A stretch of 6,152 bases of DNA from an uncultured Bryobacterales bacterium (lineage in GTDB: Bacteria > Acidobacteriota > Terriglobia > Bryobacterales > UBA6623), in NCBI GenBank assembly GCA_946887065.1, contig CAMPKL010000247.1:1-6152 (forward strand), in the 5' to 3' direction. The notes beneath the pieces are model-generated. The model saw only the letters and a list, made by a program, of their open reading frames with translations, made no database searches and was not told the DNA's origin. Made by a program: the position numbers and the translations under genes. Shown here piece after piece: positions 1-6,067 of the stretch (its first letter is position 1; the number at the start of each line of letters is the position of its first letter).

Positions 1-566
1 TCTAGGGCGTAGCAACTGTCCGTGTCCAAGACCGCCACTAGCGCGACATTGTCGGCGGAGACGTCGAGATTGTACGGTTCGCCGTTGAATTCGAGGCGGC
101 CTCCGGATATCTCCAGGCGGCCCAGGTCGACATTGGTTATCTCCAGACGCGGCCGGTCCACGATGCGAGCGGGCCAATTTGTAGAGCCGTCTTCGGCTAT
201 GTCGAGTTGGATAAGCGGCCGATCCAGCGTCAGGTGATCGAGACGAACGCTTGGAGACCAGAAAGACCGGATACTGATGCCCAGGGACGCGCTTGGTACG
301 GCCAAGAAGGGGTCCGCCTCCTGTCGGCCTCGGACGCGAAGGTTGATCAACTCTAGGGTCCATGCGGACGGGTCGAAGCGTAGGGCCTCAAGCTCAGCTA
401 CGCCTCCAGTAGCTTTTTCTACTTCCGCAATCACGCGCAATCGAAGCTGTTCGGATAGCCAGTCGCTGCGAAGCAACGCGTAAACGCCCGCCCAGGCAAG
501 CAATACGAACAATAGGAAGGCCAGACCTGCGCGTTTCCAGGTGAATCGCTTCGGGGAGTCAGCCAC
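1..566 (-). CDS. tamB: TamB/AsmA-like envelope protein, N-terminal part (runs off the window)
   Basis: This is the first 188 codons of a longer gene whose 3' end lies beyond base 1. The frame is open from a GTG at 564-566 to the edge. The product begins with a short charged stretch (DSPKRFTWKR), then a hydrophobic segment at about residues 13-32 (AGLAFLLFVLLAWAGVYALL), which looks like an uncleaved inner-membrane anchor. Next comes the pattern typical of TamB/AsmA N-termini: a helix (LRLRVIAEVEKATGG), then alternating beta strands (LRFDPSAWTLELINLRVRG, VRLDHLTLDRPLIQLDI, the STNWP turn, LEITNVDLGRLEISGGRLEF). TamB-family proteins form a long beta-taco groove that spans the periplasm and works with an Omp85 partner in outer-membrane protein or lipid transport. 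The start overlaps the upstream stop by one base (TAGTG), and GGAGG lies 9 bases before it. The Omp85 gene two genes upstream favours TamB over a general AsmA protein. The TamB-specific C-terminal domain is not visible, so the symbol is tentative. Confidence 0.8.
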   Translation of the reverse strand, partial: MADSPKRFTWKRAGLAFLLFVLLAWAGVYALLRSDWLSEQLRLRVIAEVEKATGGVAELEALRFDPSAWTLELINLRVRGRQEADPFLAVPSASLGISIRSFWSPSVRLDHLTLDRPLIQLDIAEDGSTNWPARIVDRPRLEITNVDLGRLEISGGRLEFNGEPYNLDVSADNVALVAVLDTDSCYAL

Positions 567-1234
567 TAGGGCGCCCCTCCCGACGGCGTGATCGCCGAGC
601 GATCGATCCTCTCGAGACGAACCACCCTGTGGTCCGCCCGTAGCTGCCGGACGTGCTGGTCCAATAGGCTTTCGACTCGCGCATTCAATACTTCAATCCG
701 AAGTCCTGGAGCAGCCAGTTCTAGGGATGGAGCGTCGCGGTTGGGCGTCCGGCCGTACTTGGACCGGTAGGCGTCACGCAACTCTTCATCTCCCACCGTC
801 TGACCCGTGCGGAAACGAAACTCCACGTAGCGGCTGAACTCGATCTGACGCGCGAAAAACTCAAGCGCCTGGGCTTCAGTAACGCCGTACTCGGTGAGCG
901 CCGACTCAAACGACAAGTTGCCGAATGACTGCCCTTGCAGTCGAGCCAGAAGTTCGGCGCGTTCTTCGGACGACATGGGCTGCAAACCCGTCACGCGAAT
1001 ATCGTTGGCGATGAGTCGCTGATCGATGAGCCTGTCGAGTACACGCTCTCGCTCTTCGGCAGTGTCAACTATCTCCGCGGCGTTGGCCAGGGCCTCGAGA
1101 CGCAGCTGCAGGACAACCTCGCTCTCGGTGATGGTCTCGTCTTCGACAATCGCTACCGTGCGATCAACCATCTGCGCCGTCATCGACCCCAACGGAGCCA
1201 GGACAACCAGCGCCAACAATGAGCGAGGAAACAT
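566..1234 (-). CDS. SurA-like periplasmic chaperone without a PPIase (parvulin) domain
   Basis: A 222-residue secreted protein. Residues 1-20 are a signal peptide with a likely cut after SMTA. The mature part starts VDRTVAIVEDETITESEV, which matches the SurA N-terminal pattern (VD-x-A-V-V, then a helix starting near an ES-x-V motif). The helical core follows, with VLDRLIDQRLIAND at residues 66-78, a long helical stretch (about 90-140), and DEELRDAYRSKY at 149-160. SurA would carry one or two parvulin domains next, but here residues 161-175 are only a short linker. A final helix and strand (about 178-209) resemble the C-terminal segment that packs on the SurA core. By homology it should bind unfolded outer-membrane proteins in the periplasm without isomerising proline. 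It starts inside the stop of the Omp85 gene (TGATG) and ends in the start of the TamB-like gene. A TTG at 1237 is an alternative start one codon earlier; AGGA at 1246-1249 is 11 bases from the ATG and 8 from the TTG. Confidence 0.85.
   Translation of the reverse strand: MFPRSLLALVVLAPLGSMTAQMVDRTVAIVEDETITESEVVLQLRLEALANAAEIVDTAEERERVLDRLIDQRLIANDIRVTGLQPMSSEERAELLARLQGQSFGNLSFESALTEYGVTEAQALEFFARQIEFSRYVEFRFRTGQTVGDEELRDAYRSKYGRTPNRDAPSLELAAPGLRIEVLNARVESLLDQHVRQLRADHRVVRLERIDRSAITPSGGAP
576..580 (-). promoter_or_regulatory. Shine-Dalgarno site for the TamB-like gene
   Basis: GGAGG on the minus strand (CCTCC on plus) lies inside the last codons of the SurA-like gene, 9 bases before the GTG at 566. 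It supports the GTG overlapping the upstream TAG as the true start, and it fits coupled translation of the two genes. Confidence 0.6.
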
Positions 1235-4161
1235 CAAAACGTTTGTCCTAGCGAGAAGTGGAACTGGAAATGAGAAAGGCGCTGTTGGGTGCGGGCTAAT
1301 CCTTCGCCCGGGTCCGTGTAATACCGCGGCGGATTAATGCTGTAACCAACGTCGACGCGGATCGGCCCGATCGGCGTCCGATAGCGAAGGCCCATCCCCA
1401 CCGCGTGGACCATGTAGTCGAAGTCGAATGAGTCAGTCCCCAGCTTGGACTTCCCGGCTGCCTGCCGAGGGTTGAATGACAGGTTCGAAAGCCGCGAAAA
1501 GACATTCCCCGCATCGTGGAAAATCACCCCGCTGGTGCTGTCTCCCATGACAGGGAAGCGCAGTTCGACGGTATTGAGAAAGAGCGCGCCGCCGCCGATG
1601 GGGCCGCCGCGGGTCAGGCTGCGCGGTCCGGCTTCGTTGATGGAGAAGCCGCGGTGGGCGGACGGACCGCCGCCGAAGAATCTCTCCACCAAAGGTATTC
1701 GCGAATCCGGCAAGTCGAATGCAGTGTCGGTCTCTGTTGCGTCGGCTGGATCCGGCGTCTGCGTCTCGCCCCAAGGGATGAAGAATCCAAGCTGCGTGGT
1801 TCGAGCTACTACGACGCGCTCCGTGAGGCTGTAGTAGGTGCTGTTCTGACCGAATACCCGAGCGAAGTCGGGTTCAGATCCCCAATATTTCGAAGCAAAG
1901 CTCAAGTCGACGCTGTTGAACAGCCCCCGCGTGGAATCAGTCGGATCGTCGCGACGATCTTGTATGTACGTTCCCGAGAACAAGGCGGTTCGGACGGCAC
2001 GTCCATCCACCGGCACGATCGCGGGGTCCACCGTGCGGTCGAGAGTCGTGCGCCGATAGGTGTAGCGATATAGAGCAGTCGAAGGTATGCTCAGGTTCTG
2101 CTCCAGCTGGAAGACTCCTTCCAACTTACGGCCGGAGAACGTGGAAAAGTTGCGGAACCTGTCGACCAGCCCGCTCGTGGTCATCTTCCACTTTTCAGAG
2201 CCGGTCCATCGCGGATTTTCGTAAGAGAACAGGATGCGTTGCTGAAGTTCAGAGAGCCGCGAGCGAAAAGAAAGAGTGTGGCCCTTGCCGCGCAAGTTAA
2301 GACGATTCACTTCGACGGTGACTCGCGGGACGAAACGGAGCTCGACGGAATCGACGTTGGCGTCCGACTCGCGGGCAATACGTCCGAACTCACCGCCAGG
2401 GCCAAACCCAAACGTCCATCGGCGAGCCTCTTGGAGTCGCACAAGCAGCGTCTTGCGCGTTTCCTCTCCTTCAGGGTTCTGCACCTCGATATCCACCTTG
2501 GTGAAAACTCCAAGGTCATAAAGACGCCGCTGGGTTTCGAACATCGCCGTCTGCGACAGCGGCCCGTCGGGAGAAAGCAGCAGTTGCGAGTCGACCAACT
2601 CAGGTTCTGTATGGAGCAAGCCGCTGACGATGGTCTCATCAATGAATAGTTGCGGGCCTTCGGTGATGCTGTATGCGAGCTCGACGCGATAGGGATCTTC
2701 TGTCGGCGTGACGGTCCAGGAGAACGACGCGTCTTGATAGCCCGAGTCGAAATAGTCGCTCAGGATTAGATCTCGATCGGTAGCGATATGAGATTCGCTG
2801 AACGCTTGACCCTCGGCAGATGCCAGCTGGAAATAACGATCGGAGATAGGATACGTATCGTCACCCGTCACGGTGAGCTTCTCGATGATGGTCGGCCGCC
2901 CCTCATTCACGACGATAGAGAGTTCGCCGACGCCACGCGAAGTATCGAGATTGGAAGTGATCTGGACGTCGCGGAAGCCGTTGAGCAGATAGAGTTGACG
3001 GATTGCGTCGATGTCCTGCTGCAGCAGGCCCGTGCTAAAGGCGCCTCTGCGCTGACGCAGGGTACCGGGCCTGACCAACATGCGCTCGTTGATCGTTTCG
3101 ATATCGAAGTAACGGATGCCGCGGATATCGACGCTCGCCAATCTCATGCGCCTGCCGCGCTCGACTCGATAAACCACGGCTGTCTGATCCGCGCGGTCTC
3201 TCTCCAGCTCATAGTCCACCGCGGCATCGAGATAACCTCGGAGTTGGAGATAATCCCGTAGATTCCGCGCTCCTTCAGCCATCAATCCTTGGTCCGCCGC
3301 GCCCTGATCGTACACGGGCAGCAGGGTCCGGCGCCGATCTTCGCTGAGTTCGACGCCTTCAACACGCACCTCGATTCGAGGACCTCTTGCGGCATCGATC
3401 ACGAGGTTGATGAGGTTTTGGTCCGGATCGTAGTCCTTGGCGACCACGGTCACGTCAGCCTGCCAATAACCTTGCTCCCGCAGTTCTTGACGCAGCCGGT
3501 CGAGGCCGTCCAGCAGGCGCTCAAATGTGAACTCATTCGCGGCGTTCCATCCGGCAATATCGGTGGCCTCGGAGACGCTCCAGCCGGCGTCTCCCGTCAG
3601 CAGCAGCCGGCCAAAACCCGCGCGGGGCAGGTGCCGCACCAAAAAATGAATATCAGCCTGCTGGTCTTCCAAATGGCGGTTAACCACGACCTCAATTAGA
3701 GGATTCATGAGGCCGTTATCGATCAGGAGTTCGCGGAGATTGCCGAGCGCTTCGGCCTCTTTCCTGGGAGTGTACATTTCGCCCAAGCGCAAATCGGTTG
3801 CGTTGATGAGTTGATTCAGATTGGGAGGCTCCTCGACGCCAGTGACTGTCACGGACCCTACGAACCAATTCGGCTCGGTGTAGAAAATTAGGCTTACGCC
3901 CGCTGGCGCCTGTTCAGTATCGACCTCGATGTTGGCGAAACGACCGGTGGCAAACAGGCTGTGGATCGACTGATTGATGTCTTCGGCCTCCAGCGGCTGG
4001 CCGACCTCGACGCTAAGCAGTGGCAGCAACTCCGCCTCGCTCAGCGGCTGCGCACGAGGAACAAACCGGATCTCGGCGACAGGTTGGCCCTCCCATTCTG
4101 CTGACGAGGCGGCCTGCCCACAAAGCAGCGCCATCAGCATGATCACTGAAAACCGAAGCAC
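1234..4161 (-). CDS. bamA: Omp85-family outer-membrane assembly factor (BamA/TamA type) with about seven POTRA domains
   Basis: A 975-residue outer-membrane barrel protein that inserts outer-membrane proteins. From the GTG at 4161, residues 1-21 form a signal peptide (cut after QAASSA). Seven repeats of POTRA type follow at about 27-96, 101-177, 182-258, 262-334, 340-420, 426-501 and 505-579. Most show an opening strand (GSVTVTGV, IEVRVEGV, LASVDIRGI, IEKLTVTGD), a helix ending in a short G-x/F/Y turn (LRGYLDA, LLNGFRDV, LYDLGVFTKV) and a closing strand (LSIVVNEGRP, LAYSITEGPQ). Residues 580-975 are the 16-strand barrel: FFGGGPSAHRGF holds the loop-6 RGF motif (837-839), RYRTPIGPIRVDVGYSIN is the late barrel signature, and the chain ends in FQFHFSLGQTF with the C-terminal Phe of a beta signal. 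E. coli BamA is about 810 residues with five POTRAs. TamA has three POTRAs, so BamA fits better, but the TamB-like gene in the same operon leaves a dual or TamA-like role possible. The frame stays open back to a TTG at 4254, but that start would overlap the divergent gene and leave the signal peptide internal. Confidence 0.9.
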   Translation of the reverse strand: MLRFSVIMLMALLCGQAASSAEWEGQPVAEIRFVPRAQPLSEAELLPLLSVEVGQPLEAEDINQSIHSLFATGRFANIEVDTEQAPAGVSLIFYTEPNWFVGSVTVTGVEEPPNLNQLINATDLRLGEMYTPRKEAEALGNLRELLIDNGLMNPLIEVVVNRHLEDQQADIHFLVRHLPRAGFGRLLLTGDAGWSVSEATDIAGWNAANEFTFERLLDGLDRLRQELREQGYWQADVTVVAKDYDPDQNLINLVIDAARGPRIEVRVEGVELSEDRRRTLLPVYDQGAADQGLMAEGARNLRDYLQLRGYLDAAVDYELERDRADQTAVVYRVERGRRMRLASVDIRGIRYFDIETINERMLVRPGTLRQRRGAFSTGLLQQDIDAIRQLYLLNGFRDVQITSNLDTSRGVGELSIVVNEGRPTIIEKLTVTGDDTYPISDRYFQLASAEGQAFSESHIATDRDLILSDYFDSGYQDASFSWTVTPTEDPYRVELAYSITEGPQLFIDETIVSGLLHTEPELVDSQLLLSPDGPLSQTAMFETQRRLYDLGVFTKVDIEVQNPEGEETRKTLLVRLQEARRWTFGFGPGGEFGRIARESDANVDSVELRFVPRVTVEVNRLNLRGKGHTLSFRSRLSELQQRILFSYENPRWTGSEKWKMTTSGLVDRFRNFSTFSGRKLEGVFQLEQNLSIPSTALYRYTYRRTTLDRTVDPAIVPVDGRAVRTALFSGTYIQDRRDDPTDSTRGLFNSVDLSFASKYWGSEPDFARVFGQNSTYYSLTERVVVARTTQLGFFIPWGETQTPDPADATETDTAFDLPDSRIPLVERFFGGGPSAHRGFSINEAGPRSLTRGGPIGGGALFLNTVELRFPVMGDSTSGVIFHDAGNVFSRLSNLSFNPRQAAGKSKLGTDSFDFDYMVHAVGMGLRYRTPIGPIRVDVGYSINPPRYYTDPGEGLARTQQRLSHFQFHFSLGQTF

Positions 4162-4171
4162 TGCTATGGCA

Positions 4172-4177
4172 ATTATA
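4172..4177 (-). promoter_or_regulatory. Putative -10 element of the Omp85 operon
   Basis: A perfect TATAAT on the minus strand ends 10 bases before the GTG at 4161. Using the usual spacing, transcription would begin near the A at 4165, giving a leader of about four bases. No Shine-Dalgarno sequence precedes the GTG, which agrees with a nearly leaderless mRNA. I found no convincing -35 hexamer at 16-20 bases (the bases there read close to CGCTCC), so the promoter is only a candidate. Confidence 0.4.
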
Positions 4178-4229
4178 GGACGCTCTAGGCGCCGGGAGCG
4201 TTGCCCCTCACCTGGTGGAGTGCGGGCGC

Positions 4230-4238
4230 TGGTACGAT
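4230..4238 (+). promoter_or_regulatory. Putative extended -10 promoter of the ThiF-like/deacetylase pair
   Basis: TGGTACGAT combines a TGn extension with TACGAT, which matches four of six bases of TATAAT. Its last base is 7 bases before the A of the ATG at 4245, the position expected if transcription starts on the start codon itself. No Shine-Dalgarno sequence lies 5-12 bases before the ATG; the nearest purine-rich run (GGTGGAG, 4214-4220) is too far. No good -35 is present, as is common for extended -10 promoters. Confidence 0.35.
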
Positions 4239-4244
4239 CAAACG

Positions 4245-5285
4245 ATGGCGGCAAAGGCGCGCAACGGCGGGATCTCTATCGAGAAGTACTCCCGCCAAAT
4301 GCTCTTCGCGCCCCTTGGCGAGGAGGGTCAGCGTCGCTTGATGTCCTCGCGGGCCGTGATCATTGGATGCGGCGCCTTGGGCAGCTTTCATGCCTCGGCG
4401 TTGGCCCGAGCGGGAGTTGGCGAACTCGTCCTCATCGATCGCGACTACGTGGAGGAAAGCAACCTCCAACGGCAGTGGCTCTACGACGAGGCTGACGCGC
4501 GGGACGTCCTGCCGAAGGCCATAGCGGCAGAACGGAAACTGCGGGCCGTGAATTCAGAGATCGCCGTGACGGGCATCGTGGCCGATGTCGATGCCACAAA
4601 CGTTGAGCGGCTGATCCAGGGCGCCGATGTCATCCTCGACGGATCCGACAATTTTGCTGTGCGTTATTTAGTCAATGAAGCCGCGGTGAAGAACTCAATT
4701 CCGTGGATCTACGGAGCGGCAGTCGGCAGTTACGGCGTCACCGCAACGATCCTCCCGGGCCGGACGCCGTGTCTTGCCTGCCTGTTACCGGACGCGCCGG
4801 GGGGCGCGCAACCTACCTGCGACACGGCGGGGATCTTAAATGTAGCCGCGGCGGCAGTCGCCTCTTTCCAAGTCGCCAATGCGCTGAAGATTCTCAGCGG
4901 GCTGATTGAGGCCATCGAACCGCGTCTGTTGTCGTTAGACGTTTGGCAAGGTGCGCCGCGGTCGGTCGCGGTGGGAGATCCGGATCCGGGATGCCGCGTC
5001 TGCGCTCATCGCGAATTTCAATTGCTGGACGCCGCCGGAACTCGGCCAAGTACGGTCTTGTGCGGCAGAGATGCAATCCAAGTCCGAGGCGATTCGCCGT
5101 TTGATATCGGGATACTCGCGACGCGGCTCGGCGCACTCGGCGAAGTGCGGGCGAACGAGTACGCCTTACGGTTCGTCACTCCGCCTTACGAAATGACGGT
5201 ATTCGTCGACGGCCGGGCGATTATCAAAGGTACCGACGATCCGGCGAAAGCTAGAAGCCTTTACTCGCGTTTCCTCGGACGGTGA
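4245..5285 (+). CDS. ThiF/MoeB/HesA-family E1-like adenylyltransferase with an added C-terminal domain
   Basis: A 346-residue cytoplasmic enzyme. Family members use ATP to adenylate the C-terminal glycine of a ubiquitin-fold protein such as ThiS or MoaD. All key elements are visible: YSRQ with the arginine finger at R17, the nucleotide loop GCGALG at 41-46, D65 and D67 before SNLQRQ (72-77), K91, and DGSDN (132-136). Two CxxC pairs, C176/C179 and C250/C253, should bind structural zinc. C192 in TCDTAGIL is at the place of the conserved thiol of ThiF and MoeB. After about residue 265 there is no rhodanese domain; instead comes a tail of about 80 residues (VLCGRDAIQV, TVFVDGRAIIKGTDD, SLYSRFLG) of a kind I recall on other stand-alone ThiF-like proteins. 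A GTG at 4215 would add ten residues, but the ATG matches the family N-terminus and the putative promoter. Its stop overlaps the next gene (GTGA). No carrier protein is in the window, so the substrate (thiamine, molybdopterin, tRNA thiolation or other) is undecided. Confidence 0.88.
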   Translation: MAAKARNGGISIEKYSRQMLFAPLGEEGQRRLMSSRAVIIGCGALGSFHASALARAGVGELVLIDRDYVEESNLQRQWLYDEADARDVLPKAIAAERKLRAVNSEIAVTGIVADVDATNVERLIQGADVILDGSDNFAVRYLVNEAAVKNSIPWIYGAAVGSYGVTATILPGRTPCLACLLPDAPGGAQPTCDTAGILNVAAAAVASFQVANALKILSGLIEAIEPRLLSLDVWQGAPRSVAVGDPDPGCRVCAHREFQLLDAAGTRPSTVLCGRDAIQVRGDSPFDIGILATRLGALGEVRANEYALRFVTPPYEMTVFVDGRAIIKGTDDPAKARSLYSRFLGR

Positions 5286-6067
5286 GCAGCATCCCAAAAC
5301 AATCGACGCCGATGCCGCGCGCCATCCTCACTTACCACTCCATAGACGACTCGGGCTCGATAGTGTCCACTACAGCGGAGACCCTTAGGCGGCACCTCGC
5401 GAGCCTAGTCTCGCAGTGCATTGAGGTGGTCGTCCCAAACAAGATCGCCGAGGAGACGGCGTCCTCCGCAGTCGCTCTGACGTTTGATGATGGATTCGCG
5501 AACTTCTACACCGATGCCTTTCCGGCGTTAGCGCAAAGCGGACTCACGGCAACGGTGCTAATCGTGGCCGGCAAATGCGGTCAGCGCGGCGACTGGGCGC
5601 GGCAACCGCGGGAACTGAAAACCCGCGAACTATTGAGCTGGTCCAAGATACGCGAGCTTCAGGCGGCCGGCATTGTGTTCGGCGCGCACAGCATGACGCA
5701 CCGGCCGCTGCCCGGCCTTCCGATGGACGAAGCCGCTTCAGAAATCTTGGACAGTAAGAGCTCCATCGAAGACCGCACGGGGGCCGCTGTGGAATGCTTC
5801 GCCTATCCGTATGGGGAATATACTCAACCGATCGCCGATGTCGTAGCCAAGAATTTTCGAGTTGGACTTTCGACCGACATGGGTTTCGTGACGACGGGCT
5901 CTAGGTTCGAAGCGCTTGAGCGCATCGATGCCTACTACTTACGGGGAACGTTTTGGATCGATCGTCTGTTTGCACCGCTTGGCGGAAGCTACATTGCCTG
6001 CCAGGCGGCGGCGCGGGGACTTAAGAAACGGTTCGAGCAGGCTGGTGCGAAAGCAAGCGCTCAATGA
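5282..6067 (+). CDS. Polysaccharide deacetylase family protein (NodB/CE4 domain)
   Basis: A 261-residue protein with one NodB homology domain, a metal-dependent hydrolase fold that removes N-acetyl or related groups from sugars. The three signature motifs are present: TFDDG at 67-71 (D69 as likely catalytic base, D70 as metal ligand), HSMTH at 136-140 (both His as metal ligands), and FAYPYGEY at 173-180. LTYHSI at 16-21 is the usual first strand, and LERIDAYYL (212-220) follows the core. Motif 2 reads THRPL, with Arg where Pro is common. There is no signal peptide or membrane segment, so the enzyme is probably cytoplasmic or acts on a small or cytoplasmic-face substrate. The GTG start overlaps the stop of the ThiF-like gene (GTGA), which suggests coupled translation; an ATG at 5312 (MPRAILTYHS) is an alternative that would drop ten residues with no known role. 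The 3' end overlaps the convergent accC gene. The substrate cannot be told from sequence. Confidence 0.88.
   Translation: MSSIPKQSTPMPRAILTYHSIDDSGSIVSTTAETLRRHLASLVSQCIEVVVPNKIAEETASSAVALTFDDGFANFYTDAFPALAQSGLTATVLIVAGKCGQRGDWARQPRELKTRELLSWSKIRELQAAGIVFGAHSMTHRPLPGLPMDEAASEILDSKSSIEDRTGAAVECFAYPYGEYTQPIADVVAKNFRVGLSTDMGFVTTGSRFEALERIDAYYLRGTFWIDRLFAPLGGSYIACQAAARGLKKRFEQAGAKASAQ

Noticed and set aside
61..170. Similar short blocks (CTCCAGGCGGCC, CTCCAGACGCGGCC) that might be a DNA repeat.
   Set aside because: They encode repeating beta strands (LEITNVDLGRLEISGGRLEF) of the TamB/AsmA fold, so the likeness is explained by protein structure.
22..483. Two short plus-strand frames of about 70 codons opposite the TamB-like gene.
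   Set aside because: Serine- and arginine-rich products typical of shadow frames; the opposite strand has a continuous, recognisable TamB-like protein.
1516..2073. A 185-codon plus-strand frame, and other plus-strand frames inside the Omp85 gene (for example 2239-2649, 2788-3261, 3289-3699).
   Set aside because: They lie antisense to a strongly conserved gene, show no domain or signal pattern, and are low-complexity mirror frames expected in high-GC DNA.
4162..4254. An upstream extension of the Omp85 gene from a TTG at 4254, adding 31 residues.
   Set aside because: It would overlap the start of the divergent ThiF-like gene, add a proline- and arginine-rich stretch before an otherwise good signal peptide, and has no ribosome site.
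4974..5050. A GC-rich stretch in the ThiF-like gene checked for a frameshift or domain junction.
   Set aside because: The frame continues through the second CxxC pair into a sensible C-terminal domain; nothing is broken.
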